Below are positions 23,790 through 32,592 of a DNA stretch of 45,786 nt, piece after piece (the first letter of the stretch is position 1; every line of letters begins with the position of its first letter). The stretch is taken from positions 1 through 45,786 of the forward strand of contig JAQBQF010000163.1 of NCBI GenBank assembly GCA_028287115.1, read 5' to 3'. The translations under genes were made by a program, and so were the position numbers. The stretch comes from Myxococcales bacterium (GTDB lineage: Bacteria; Myxococcota_A; Polyangia; Haliangiales; Haliangiaceae). The notes below the pieces were generated by a model. It was not told where the DNA came from and did no database searches. It saw only the letters and a program-made list of their open reading frames with translations.

Positions 23790-25039
23790 TTAGCCGATGT
23801 TGAAGTCTTCTTTTTCGTAACCTGCGTCAAGGGATGCGCCATCGCGGAAGCGCGTCAGCGTGTAGCGCTCGAAGATCTCGTGCTTGGCTCCGCCGGTGAG
23901 CCATTCGCCGTAGAGCTTGCCGACGATCGGGGCCATCATGAAGCCGTGGCCGACAAAGCCGCACGCGAGGAAGAAGTCCGGGTGCTCGGGCGTCGCGCCG
24001 AGGATCGGATTTCCGTCGGGTGACTGATCGTACGGACCGGCCCATTGCCGGAGGATCTTGATGTCGCCGAGGATCGGCATCAGGCGCACGAGCCGCCGCG
24101 CGTAGGTCGCGAGGAACTCGAGCGTCGAGCCCATCGCGTAGGTCGAGGCGTGACCGGGAATCGTGACGCCCCCGACGACCTCGCCTCGCATCGACTGACT
24201 GCAATACAGACCGCTCGACAGTTCGGAGACCATCGGCTTGAGGAACGGCTTCAGCGGCTCGGACGAACAGATCTCGTGACGGATCGGATACGTCGGGATC
24301 TCGACGCCGAGCATCGCCGCGAGCTTCGGCGACCACGCGCCCGTTGCGTTGACGACACGTCGCGCGTGCAGCGCGCCACGCGGGGTGTGCAGCGTATAGC
24401 CGCCGCCGGAAGCGGGCGCGATCGTGTTCACCGCCGTCTGTGTGAAGATCTTCACGCCGTGCGCGGCTGCTTGGCGCGCGTAGCCCCACAAGAACGGCCA
24501 CGGAAACAGGATCCCGTCGGTCGGATTGTACGAAGCACCGACGACGCCGGTGATGTCGATCTCCGGAACGATCGCCTGCGCCGCTTTCGGATCGAGCATG
24601 CGGGTGGCGACGCCGCAGCGGTTCTGCAACCCGATGTTCTTCTCGAGCCGCGCGACTTCCTTCGCGTTGCGAGCGAGGAACAAGTACCCGCCTTGCCGGA
24701 ACCAGACGTTGACGCCGAGATCGACGGCGAATCGCCGGCACAGCTCGACAGATTCTTGCATCAGCCGGATGTTGATCTCGGTCGACCACTGCTGGCGCAC
24801 GCCACCGCCGTTGCGGCCGGACGCGCCTTCCGCGAGATAGCCTCGCTCGAGCACGACGACATCGGTGAGCCCGCGCTGCGCGAGGTAATACGCGATCGAC
24901 AGACCCATCACGCCGCCGCCGACGATCGCGATCTCGCAGCGCGCCGGAACGGGCCCGGTCGATTCGAGCGTCGCCGGCAGCCTGATCTCGCCGGAGACGT
25001 CGGCGCGACTGTCGTCGTCCTCGAGATCCGCAGCCGGGA

Positions 25040-25043
<4 letters not shown>
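23790..25043 (-). CDS. FAD-dependent amine/amino-acid dehydrogenase, DAO-family beta subunit (HcnC/SoxB-like)
   Basis: A 417-aa flavoprotein starting at GTG 25043, which overlaps the stop of the [2Fe-2S] gene (GTGA). After about 35 residues comes the FAD-binding [20 protein letters not shown] (Gly-rich loop about 42-47), then [16 protein letters not shown]-terminal [12 protein letters not shown] and [11 protein letters not shown] complete the DAO fold. The family includes HcnC, D-hydroxyproline dehydrogenase and sarcosine oxidase beta. Together with the two genes upstream it forms a three-subunit, membrane- or quinone-linked dehydrogenase. The substrate is unknown; an imino or amino acid such as proline, hydroxyproline, glycine or an opine is likely. 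Further upstream the frame is an Arg-rich shadow. Confidence 0.9.
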
Positions 25044-25357
<314 letters not shown>

Positions 25358-25366
25358 GGTTCGAGC

Positions 25367-26665
25367 TTACGCCAGAGACTTGGCGACGTTCGTGCCGATG
25401 CGCACGCCATCGTCTGCCGCGCGAGTCGGGCCCGCGTACCCGGTGACATCACCACAGGCCCAGACTCCCGCCGTCGAGGTTCGGCCGTCGGCGTCGACGA
25501 CGACGCGAAAGCCACCGGCATCCGGATCGAGCACGACCTGACATCCTTGCTGCCGCGCACCTTCGGACGCCGGTGATGGAATCGCGGCGACCGCGACGAG
25601 GTCGCAATCGATGCGGCCCTGCATCGTGTCGACGCCGTTGACCCAGCCGCGTCCGCGCGCCGACAGCACATCCGCGAGCGCGACCCGCGACACGTCGGCA
25701 CCTGCCGCGGTCAGCGCCTTCGCGAGCGCCGCGGCGTCCGGCGCCGTTTGCTGCAGCTCGATGATGCAGACCTTGTCGCCGCCGAGGATGCCGTGATCGA
25801 CGAGCAAGCGACCGACCGCGCGCGCGGCGATCACGCCCGGCCGATCGTTGTCCGCGAACGGCAGATTGACGGCGTAGCCGCCCGTCGCCCAGATCCACGC
25901 GCGCGCGTGAGCGCGGTAGAGCCGATCGGGCGCAGCGATCGCGAGCACGCCACCATCATCCTCGGGAAAGAACCCGATCGCGGTCGACCGCGAGAGCACC
26001 TCGACGCCCGCCCGGGTCGCGGACGCGAGGTCGGTTTCGGCGCGTGCGCGACCGGTTCGCGGATCCGCGCGCATGCTGCCGCCGGGGCGCATCTGATCGT
26101 CGACGAGCAGCACGCGCAAACCGGCAGACGCGCAGGTCGTCGCCGCGGCGAGTCCCGCGGGGCCGCCGCCGATCACGCAGACATCGATCGTGCGTTCTTC
26201 CACGGCGGGGAGCTCGGTCGCCGGTGCCGACGGCAACTTTCCGAGTCCGGAGAGCTGGCGCACCACCTTGTTCGCGAGGCGGTTCAGCATCGACGAGCCG
26301 GTCATCAGCGTGTGGTGATCGAGGCCGCGCGCGAACAGAAAGTCGACGGCGCCGAGCAGGTCGACCTCCGCAGACGGAAATGCGTTCTGACCTTCGACCT
26401 CTGCACCGGGCGTGCACGGCGCCAGGCATGCCCGCATGTTCGGAACGCCACCGAGCCGCACGAGGCAGCCGCTGCAGTGACCTTCGAGACAAAAAAACGA
26501 GCGCGGCCGGTGATACTTGAGCGACCTCGACATCACCCGCATGCCGCTCGCGAGCGCGGCAGCGGCGATGCTTTCGCCGGGATACGCGCGCACCGTGGTG
26601 TCCGCGATACGGACCTCGATCGCCTCACCTCGCTCGGTCTCGTTTGCGGGAAGGCGGCGGGCCAC
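25367..26665 (-). CDS. Fer2 + FAD/NAD(P) oxidoreductase alpha-type subunit (HcnA-HcnB fusion-like)
   Basis: A 432-aa protein with GTG start. The first 90 residues form a 2Fe-2S domain of the Fer2_4 type, with Cys59, Cys64, Cys67 and Cys80, equivalent to HcnA. The rest is a pyridine-nucleotide-disulfide-type flavoprotein: FAD loop DVCVIGGGPAGLAAA (161-175), IWATGGYAVNLPF and WACGDVTGYAGP, equivalent to HcnB. So the three-gene set corresponds to HcnABC or the alpha/gamma/beta parts of related amino-acid dehydrogenases. It is the first gene of its operon and divergent from the Q/G/Y-rich membrane protein across 110 bp. Confidence 0.9.
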   Translation of the reverse strand: MARRLPANETERGEAIEVRIADTTVRAYPGESIAAAALASGMRVMSRSLKYHRPRSFFCLEGHCSGCLVRLGGVPNMRACLAPCTPGAEVEGQNAFPSAEVDLLGAVDFLFARGLDHHTLMTGSSMLNRLANKVVRQLSGLGKLPSAPATELPAVEERTIDVCVIGGGPAGLAAATTCASAGLRVLLVDDQMRPGGSMRADPRTGRARAETDLASATRAGVEVLSRSTAIGFFPEDDGGVLAIAAPDRLYRAHARAWIWATGGYAVNLPFADNDRPGVIAARAVGRLLVDHGILGGDKVCIIELQQTAPDAAALAKALTAAGADVSRVALADVLSARGRGWVNGVDTMQGRIDCDLVAVAAIPSPASEGARQQGCQVVLDPDAGGFRVVVDADGRTSTAGVWACGDVTGYAGPTRAADDGVRIGTNVAKSLA

Positions 26666-26775
26666 GGGTCTGTAGCAATATCACGGCGATCGGTGCGCCC
26701 AAAACCGTGTCGGTTCGTTGCTTTCACTTCCTGCTCCGCGATACCGTTCAGCTCGAAAGAACAGGGGATTCCAGA

Positions 26776-28647
26776 ATGGCAACTCCAACTAGGCCGTGCC
26801 CCTACTGCGGTGCGGCGGCGCTGATGAATGCACCCGCCTGCGGTACGTGCGGACGACCGATGCCGCCGATGCAAGCGGGAGCGCCTCCGGGCGGTCAGCA
26901 ACCGGCGAAGACGATGTTCGGCTACGCGGCTCCGACGCCGGCACAAATCGCCGCGAGTCGTGCAGCCGGCCAGCCGCCGGGTCCACCACAGCAAGGATTT
27001 CAGCCTCCGCAGCAGCAGGGGTTTGCGCCACCGCAGCAACCGCCACGTCCGGCGGCGCCGCAACAGGGCGGCTACCAGCCACCGCAGCAAGCGCAGCCGC
27101 AATACGGCCAGCCGCCGCAGCAGCCGGGATACCCTCCGCAAGCCGGCCAACAGCCGGGATACGGACAGCAGCCCGGTCAGCAGTTCGGACAACAACCCGG
27201 ACAGCCGCCGGCCTACGGCGCGCAACCGCAGCAACCCGGATACGGTCAGCCTGGACAACAACCCGGTCAGCAGTTCGGACAGCCACAGCAGCCGGGCTTT
27301 GGACAGCAAGGTCCGGGTTTCGGACAGCCCCAGCAGCCGGGATACGGACAACAGCCCGGCCAAGCGTTCGGAGGTCAACCCCAACAGCCGGCATACGGCC
27401 AGCAACCGCAGCAGCCGGCATACGGCCAGCAGCCTCAACAGCCGGCCTACGGGCAGCAGCCGCAACAGCCGGCATACGGTCAGCAGCCGCAACAGCCGGG
27501 CTACGGTGCGCAACCCGGTTATCCGCAGGCGCAGCAGGGGTTCGGACAGAACCAAGGCTATCCGCAGGCACAGAACCCATTTGCACCACAGCAAGCGGAC
27601 TCTCATCCGGGTAGCCCGCTCGACAACATGGCGCACAAGCTGCCGCAGTCGGCACCGGGCACGTTGTTCGGGTTCCCGATCAGCGCGCTGCGTGATCCCT
27701 CGCTACAACGCAAGATCCTGTTCCTCGCCGGCGTAGCGCTCGTTGCATCGATCGTCGTGCCGTTCTCGCTGTCTCCGACGATCTTTCCGTTCTCGAGCGG
27801 AATGCCGAAGTGGGACTTCCTGATCTGGCCGATCATCTCCGGCGGCGCGTATCTGCTCGTCGCAGCGGCTCCGGCCGATATGCGCGCCAAAGTGCCACCC
27901 GCGGTGTTGCACTGGATTCCGTTTGGCGTCGCCTTCGCCGGCATCCTGATGGGTGGCGGTGGCGGCGGCGGTGGGCCAATGGCCGCGATGGGTGCATCCG
28001 ATACGCTCCACATGCTCGGCTACGCGACGCTGGTCTTCGGTCTGCTCGCTCGGATCGCGCAGCCGCAGGATCAGATCGCCCGCATCATCATCGCGGTCGG
28101 TGCCGGCATGATGGCGCCGGGTCTGTTCAAGATGTTCGACTACGCCTTCCACTTCAGTGGCGTGCCGGCACTCCTCATCATCTACGTGCTCCTCAACTTC
28201 ATCGTCACGCTGCTCGGAGTGCTGTGCATTCTGTTCGTCGTGCCGCCGCAGAAGTTGCCGCCGGCGCTGCAGAGTGTCGACGCGTTCGGTCCGCTGATCT
28301 GCGCCGTGCTGATCCTGTGGCTCCCGTTGTCGGTCATCCTGATGGGTCTCGCGCTCCTCGTGCACATGCACGCCGGCATCAGCGCGATCCTGATCATGGC
28401 GCACCTGCTGCTACCGATCCTCGCGTACTTCGGCGTGCTGATGATGGCGTCGCCGGCCGCATACGAAGAAGCCAAGGCGATGTTCAGCAAGAACAAGCAA
28501 GGTGGTGGTCCGCCGGCAGGCGGTGGCTACCCACCGCAAGGTGGAGGCTACCCGCCGCAAGGTGGAGGCTACCCGCCGCAAGGTGGCGGTTACCCACCGC
28601 AAGGTGGCGGCGGCTATCCACCGCAAGGTGGCGGCGGCTGGCAATAG
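26776..28647 (+). CDS. Zinc-ribbon, Q/G/Y/P-rich low-complexity, multi-span membrane protein
   Basis: A 623-aa protein; ATG 26776 is chosen because it follows an AGGGG site and begins the zinc ribbon CPYC...CGTC (residues 8-28). About residues 35-280 are a low-complexity, apparently disordered region built of Gln, Pro, Gly and Tyr. It contains at least four exact 9-residue QQPAYGQQP units plus many looser PGYGQ and PGQQFGQ units. About 300-580 is a membrane domain with seven or eight hydrophobic helices, interrupted by an eight-Gly tract. The C-terminus carries five GGGYPPQ repeats. The ends resemble the RNA-granule proteins of eukaryotes in composition only. I infer a cytoplasmic or surface interaction tail on a membrane scaffold; the function is unknown. 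Confidence 0.88.
   Translation: MATPTRPCPYCGAAALMNAPACGTCGRPMPPMQAGAPPGGQQPAKTMFGYAAPTPAQIAASRAAGQPPGPPQQGFQPPQQQGFAPPQQPPRPAAPQQGGYQPPQQAQPQYGQPPQQPGYPPQAGQQPGYGQQPGQQFGQQPGQPPAYGAQPQQPGYGQPGQQPGQQFGQPQQPGFGQQGPGFGQPQQPGYGQQPGQAFGGQPQQPAYGQQPQQPAYGQQPQQPAYGQQPQQPAYGQQPQQPGYGAQPGYPQAQQGFGQNQGYPQAQNPFAPQQADSHPGSPLDNMAHKLPQSAPGTLFGFPISALRDPSLQRKILFLAGVALVASIVVPFSLSPTIFPFSSGMPKWDFLIWPIISGGAYLLVAAAPADMRAKVPPAVLHWIPFGVAFAGILMGGGGGGGGPMAAMGASDTLHMLGYATLVFGLLARIAQPQDQIARIIIAVGAGMMAPGLFKMFDYAFHFSGVPALLIIYVLLNFIVTLLGVLCILFVVPPQKLPPALQSVDAFGPLICAVLILWLPLSVILMGLALLVHMHAGISAILIMAHLLLPILAYFGVLMMASPAAYEEAKAMFSKNKQGGGPPAGGGYPPQGGGYPPQGGGYPPQGGGYPPQGGGGYPPQGGGGWQ
27382..27507 (+). repeat. 27-bp tandem repeats coding QQPAYGQQP
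   Basis: Four full 27-bp units (27382, 27409, 27436, 27463) and a partial fifth encode QQPAYGQQP in register. Synonymous differences between units show they are old enough to have diverged at the DNA level while the peptide stayed identical. Confidence 0.9.
28519..28626 (+). repeat. 21-bp tandem repeats coding GGGYPPQ
   Basis: Four 21-bp units and one 24-bp unit encode five GGGYPPQ peptides at the C-terminus of the low-complexity membrane protein. They are purely coding repeats; the spacing and lack of unique spacers rule out a CRISPR array. Confidence 0.92.
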
Positions 28648-28667
28648 GCTAGGCGCTCGATGGTGCA

Positions 28668-28697
28668 AACGGCCCTCTTCTGACGAAGTGGGCCGTT
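28668..28697 (+). terminator. Strong hairpin after the Q/G/Y-rich gene
   Basis: AACGGCCC (28668-28675) pairs perfectly with GGGCCGTT (28690-28697). A further 4-bp stem inside encloses a TGAC loop. It starts 20 bp after the stop codon and ends 30 bp before the next start. Only a weak T-run (gttt) follows, so it may be a processing or mRNA-stability element rather than a classical terminator. Confidence 0.5.
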
Positions 28698-28727
28698 CGG
28701 CGTTTCGGATCGGGTTATCCTCGCGTC

Positions 28728-29006
28728 ATGTCACGACTCGCGCGTCTGCTGCTGGTCGTCCTCGTCGGCTGCGGGAGCACGTCGCTGAAGAAGGCGGGCG
28801 ACACCTGCACCTCGACGTCGGAGTGCGACAAGAATCTGCTCTGCGACGTCGCGCAGACGCCCCACGTCTGCGCCGCGAAGGGCAGCCTCGACGCCGCGCT
28901 CGTGCCCGATGCGGCAATCTCCGATGCTCGGCCGCAAGACGGGCCCGCTGACGCGCGGCCGCTCGATGCACGACCCGACGCGCCGCCCGACGCACCGCCC
29001 GATTGA
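28728..29006 (+). CDS. Small lipoprotein with Cys-rich core and Asp/Ala/Arg/Pro tail
   Basis: A 92-aa protein: signal MSRLARLLLVVLVGC with Cys15 as the lipidation site. A short Cys-rich core follows (GDTCTSTSECDKNLLC, further Cys at about 48), then a low-complexity tail of alternating Asp, Ala, Arg and Pro. Cores of this type are common in myxobacterial surface lipoproteins. It precedes the MCE gene by 18 bp and may be co-transcribed. Function unknown. Confidence 0.72.
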   Translation: MSRLARLLLVVLVGCGSTSLKKAGDTCTSTSECDKNLLCDVAQTPHVCAAKGSLDAALVPDAAISDARPQDGPADARPLDARPDAPPDAPPD

Positions 29007-29024
29007 TAGCGATATGCTCCGGCC

Positions 29025-30056
29025 ATGCGCGAACGTGGCCTCGAATTCAAGGTTGGCCTGCTGATCGTGATCTCGAGCGCGATCCTTGTCGCGTTCATCT
29101 TCGTGCTCGGCAATCTGTCCTTGCGGTCCGGCTTCACGGTCTACGTCGACTTCGATTACATCGGGAGCCTCGCGCCCGGTGCCCCGGTCAAGGTCTCGGG
29201 CATCAAGGTCGGCAAGGTCGGGGAGGTCGAGTTCGTCGGCGGCAAGAAGGACCCCAAGCTCGACAAGCGCGTCCAGGTGCGCGTCCGCGTGTGGATCGAG
29301 GATCGCGCGCGCGACAGCATCCGCAGCGACGCCGAGTTCTTCATCAACACCGCGGGCGTGCTCGGCGAGCAATACCTCGAGATCGTGCCGGGACATGACT
29401 GGGAGCACCCGGCGATCGCAGCCGAGACCGTGTTCCACGGGCCTCCTTGGGTTCACGATCCGCCGCGCACCGATCTCGTGGTCGCGAGGCTCTACGAGGT
29501 GCTCGATGGCGTCTCGAGCGTGCTCCACGATGATCGCGACTCGATCAAGAATTTGCTCTCGAACAGCTCGAACGCGGTCAAGGAGATCAACGAGCAGCTC
29601 GTCGCGAACCGCAAACAGATCGGCGAGCTGATCGGCAACGGCGCGGACCTCGCGAAGGAGGCGAAGACAACCCTCGCAAAGGTCAACAGCGGCCTCGGCG
29701 ATGGCCGGCCGATCGCGAACCTCGTCGCGGATGCAGACTCGACGCTGAAGGCGGCGCAGACCACGATGACCACGCTGACGCCATCGGCGCAGGCGCTGAT
29801 GACGGACGCGACGCGCGTCACGAAGATCATCACCGAGGAGCGGATCGACAAGGCAATCGGCGCGGCCGACAAGGCGGCCTCCGCGGCCGGCAAAGCGGGC
29901 GGTCTGATCGACAACGTGAACGGACTCGTCACCGATCTGCGCGCCGGCAAGGGCACGGCGGGTGCGCTGCTCGCCCGTGACGAGCTCTACAGCGACCTCC
30001 GCGAGCTGATCCGCGACCTCAAGCGCAATCCGTGGAAGTTCTTCTGGAAGGAATGA
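29025..30056 (+). CDS. MCE/MlaD-family lipid-transport protein (first copy)
   Basis: A 343-aa protein with an N-terminal transmembrane anchor (about 9-31). A single MCE domain (about 38-130) includes FTVYVDFDYIGSLAPGAPV, VSGIKVGKVGEV and the domain's end LGEQYLEIVPG. A long helical tail follows (about 165-330), rich in Lys, Ala and Asp, probably forming a needle or coiled coil across the periplasm. MCE proteins form hexameric rings that carry lipids between membranes, driven by MlaE/MlaF-type ABC units. These units are encoded on the opposite strand at 31801-34926. Confidence 0.9.
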   Translation: MRERGLEFKVGLLIVISSAILVAFIFVLGNLSLRSGFTVYVDFDYIGSLAPGAPVKVSGIKVGKVGEVEFVGGKKDPKLDKRVQVRVRVWIEDRARDSIRSDAEFFINTAGVLGEQYLEIVPGHDWEHPAIAAETVFHGPPWVHDPPRTDLVVARLYEVLDGVSSVLHDDRDSIKNLLSNSSNAVKEINEQLVANRKQIGELIGNGADLAKEAKTTLAKVNSGLGDGRPIANLVADADSTLKAAQTTMTTLTPSAQALMTDATRVTKIITEERIDKAIGAADKAASAAGKAGGLIDNVNGLVTDLRAGKGTAGALLARDELYSDLRELIRDLKRNPWKFFWKE

Positions 30057-30074
30057 GCCGGTGGGAACGAGACA

Positions 30075-31103
30075 GTGAGCGTGCTCGCACAAGACGAGCA
30101 ATTGACTCGCCGGGTCGGCACGATCGCGCTCGCGCTACTCGTGTGCGCGATCGTGTTCTTCGTGTTCATCTACGATCAGGTCGAGTGGGGCGCGCATACG
30201 CGCGTGCTCGTGTACTTCCGTCACAGCGGCGGCCTGCACGAAGGCTCGGCGTTCGTCGTCGCGGGGCGCGCCGTCGGTCGGGTCGAGGCGGTGGCCCTCG
30301 TGCCTCGCGGTAGCACGCGGATCCTCGACGGCGAAGAAGGTGTCGTGCTGACGGTCGCGATCGAGCGCAGCATGGCCGATCGCCTCACCCTCGGTGGCGA
30401 CGTGTTCGTCGCGTCGCGCGGCGCGCTCAGCGAGAAATACCTCGAGCTCGCGCCGCCCCGCGAACCGGGTGCGCCGCTCTACGAGCATGCCGAGCTTCTC
30501 GGTCACGACCCACCGAGCCTCGATCGCGTACTGCAACGCACGTGGGACAACCTGACGTCTGCACGGCAGTTCGCCGAGGAAGTGCGCCCGGAGCTGACCG
30601 CGCTGCGAGCGCAGCTCGACACCTTGCGTGCGACGCTCGCGGCGATCGCGCCGAGCTCGTTCGGTGCGGACTTCGATGCCCTCGTTGCCGAGGCCCAGAA
30701 GACGTGGAACGGCACGCTCGGAGGCCGAGCCGGCGTCGATCGCATGGGTGCCGTGATCGACGAAGGTCGCGCGACGCTCGCGCAAGGGCGCGCGATGCTC
30801 GACGCCCTCGATGCCAAGGCAGGCGTTCTGCGTGCGAGCATCACCGGCGCGCAAGGCACGCTCGGCACGAAGGGAACCGAGCTCGTCGACAAGCTCGAGC
30901 TCGCGATCGATCGAGGCCGTGCTGCGATCGACAAGGTCGATCCGTTGCTCGCGGAGGTCGAAGCGCTGAACGCTCGCATCGCGCGCGGCGAAGGCTCGCT
31001 GCTCAAGCTGATGAACGACCCCGAGTTCCCGGAGGACGCAAAAGAGCTCGGCAAGATCCTGAAGCGGCAGCCCTGGAAGGTCATCGGTCATCCACAGCCG
31101 TGA
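30075..31103 (+). CDS. MCE/MlaD-family lipid-transport protein (second copy)
   Basis: A 342-aa protein with GTG start, 18 bp after the first MCE gene. Transmembrane anchor at about 13-34, then an MCE domain with TRVLVYFRHSGGLHEGSAFV, VAGRAVGRVEAV and ALSEKYLELAPP, then a helical tail. It is clearly related to the first copy in layout, but the sequences have diverged strongly. Hetero-hexamers, as in actinobacterial Mce systems, are possible. The tail ends in Gly-Glu-Gly-Ser-Leu-Leu-Lys, followed by a Lys/Pro-containing end similar to that of copy one. Confidence 0.88.
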   Translation: MSVLAQDEQLTRRVGTIALALLVCAIVFFVFIYDQVEWGAHTRVLVYFRHSGGLHEGSAFVVAGRAVGRVEAVALVPRGSTRILDGEEGVVLTVAIERSMADRLTLGGDVFVASRGALSEKYLELAPPREPGAPLYEHAELLGHDPPSLDRVLQRTWDNLTSARQFAEEVRPELTALRAQLDTLRATLAAIAPSSFGADFDALVAEAQKTWNGTLGGRAGVDRMGAVIDEGRATLAQGRAMLDALDAKAGVLRASITGAQGTLGTKGTELVDKLELAIDRGRAAIDKVDPLLAEVEALNARIARGEGSLLKLMNDPEFPEDAKELGKILKRQPWKVIGHPQP

Positions 31104-31132
31104 CTGGCACGCGTCGTGATGCGCTCGCGGTC

Positions 31133-31798
31133 ATGAACAAGTCAACGACGACCACCGATTGCAACGAGATCCGGAGATGGGCCGAGGAGCGGAAAGGGAA
31201 GCCCGTGGCGGTGAAGGGCACGAGCCGCGGCGAAGGCGACCCCGGCATCATCCGCATCGATTTTCCGGGCTACTCCGGCGGCGCGAAGCTGCAGCCAATC
31301 TCCTGGGATCAGTGGTGCCAGAAGTTCGCGGACAGCAATCTCGCAATGATCATCCAGTACGAGACGAAGGAGGGTGCGAAGAGCAACTTCAATCGCTTCA
31401 TGTCGCGCGACAAGCTCGAAGAGCAACCGAAACGTCGCGGGCAAGCCGCACGAACGCGCCGCGGTGCGGCAGGCGCCCGGTCGTCCGGCGCACGGGGCGT
31501 CACGAGCGCGCGTGGCAGACGCGCGGGAACACCGCGTGCGCGTGCAGCTGCGAGAAACGCGTCGCAAGAACCGGCGGGGAAGCGAACATCGCAGGATGGC
31601 GGGCGCACGACCGGACGACCGTCGCAGGCGACATCGCGACGCGCGGGCGGCGCGAAGGCCGCAACAGGTCGAAGAACGCGCGAGCTCGGTGGTTCTCCAG
31701 AGAGCACCAGCCGGTCGACTCGCCGTGCCGGCGGACGCGCGCGTCCTGTCGAGCGTGCTCGCAACGCCAAAGGCGCGCGTGCGAGCCGCAGCCGCTAG
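31133..31798 (+). CDS. Small conserved domain protein with long basic disordered tail
   Basis: The start at ATG 31133 is chosen because it gives the usual family N-terminus (NEIRRWAEERKGKPVAVKGT); an in-frame GTG at 31100 would overlap the MCE stop. Residues 8-95 form a compact conserved domain (DPGIIRIDFPGYSGG, ISWDQWCQKF, NLAMIIQYE). I recognise it as a widespread family of unknown function, sometimes mislabelled glucan-branching enzyme. Residues about 100-221 are an Arg/Ala/Gly/Ser/Thr-rich, Lys-poor stretch with histone-like composition that may bind nucleic acid. Its stop is 2 bp from that of the convergent ABC ATPase gene. Confidence 0.8.
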   Translation: MNKSTTTTDCNEIRRWAEERKGKPVAVKGTSRGEGDPGIIRIDFPGYSGGAKLQPISWDQWCQKFADSNLAMIIQYETKEGAKSNFNRFMSRDKLEEQPKRRGQAARTRRGAAGARSSGARGVTSARGRRAGTPRARAAARNASQEPAGKRTSQDGGRTTGRPSQATSRRAGGAKAATGRRTRELGGSPESTSRSTRRAGGRARPVERARNAKGARASRSR

Positions 31799-31800
31799 CA

Positions 31801-32592
31801 CTAGAAGCCCGGCGTCAGCATCGGGCCCGATGACTTGCCGCCGATGAACTGCTGGACGATCGGATCTTGCGAGGCACGCAGCTCTGCCGGTGTCGCGACA
31901 ACGTGGACGATGCCGTCGTAGAGCAACGCGACGCGATCGGCGATCCCGAAGATCGACGGCGGGTCGTGCGACACGACGACCGCGGTAACGCCGAGCTTCT
32001 CCGCGAGCTCGCGGATCAGTCGATCGATCCGTCGCGCGCTCACCGGATCGAGCCCGGTCGTCGGCTCGTCGAACAACACGACCTCGGGATCGAGTGCGAG
32101 CGTCCGCGCGATCGCCGCGCGCTTGCGCATGCCGTCGGACAGCTCCGCAGGATAGCGGTCCGCATACTCGGCCATGTAGACCTGGGCGAGCCGGCGGCGC
32201 GCGTCTTCGAGGGCGGCGGCGTGACGGAGCTTGCCGTGCTTGCGCAGGGGCAATGCGACGTTCTCGGCGAGCGTCATCGAATCGAACAGGGTCGAGCTCT
32301 GGAACACCATGCCGATGCGGCGGCGGATCGGCGACAGCTTGCTCTCGGGCAGCGTGTCGATCCGTTGCCCGTCGAACCAGATCTCACCGGCATCGATGCG
32401 CAGGAGGCCGATCAGATGCTTGATCGTCACCGACTTGCCGACGCCCGAGGTGCCGATGATGAACATCACCTCGCCTTTGTTCACCGCCAGGCTCATGTCG
32501 CGAAGCACGGGCCGGCCACCGAAGCCCTTGTGCACGTGCTTCCACTCGATGTAGCCGTTCCCAGGTCCCGTCGAGGAATTCCGAGGCATCAT
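31801..32592 (-). CDS. Mla/Mce-type ABC transporter ATPase (MlaF-like), canonical site
   Basis: A 263-aa ATPase whose start at ATG 32592 overlaps the permease stop by ATGA; upstream frame is a shadow. Walker A GTSGVGKS (47-54), Q-loop Gln98, signature LSDGMRKR (151-158), Walker B VVLFDE with Asp175/Glu176, and a normal H-loop His209 in VVVSHD. The sequence follows MlaF, including SMTLAENVALPL. It energises lipid movement through the MlaE-type permease and MCE ring. Last gene of the ltaE-headed operon. Confidence 0.94.
   Translation of the reverse strand: MMPRNSSTGPGNGYIEWKHVHKGFGGRPVLRDMSLAVNKGEVMFIIGTSGVGKSVTIKHLIGLLRIDAGEIWFDGQRIDTLPESKLSPIRRRIGMVFQSSTLFDSMTLAENVALPLRKHGKLRHAAALEDARRRLAQVYMAEYADRYPAELSDGMRKRAAIARTLALDPEVVLFDEPTTGLDPVSARRIDRLIRELAEKLGVTAVVVSHDPPSIFGIADRVALLYDGIVHVVATPAELRASQDPIVQQFIGGKSSGPMLTPGF

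Noticed and set aside
26718..26746. TTGCTT/ATACCG as a sigma-70 promoter for the low-complexity gene
   Set aside because: The -10 match is poor; in DNA of this base composition such partial matches are common.
27382..28626. CRISPR-like direct repeats
   Set aside because: The repeats are contiguous multiples of three without spacers and code for QQPAYGQQP and GGGYPPQ peptides.
28731..30101. A 456-codon minus-strand frame opposite the small lipoprotein and first MCE gene
   Set aside because: The plus-strand frames contain a clear lipobox and MCE domain; the antisense frame shows only Arg/Asp/Leu-rich shadow sequence.
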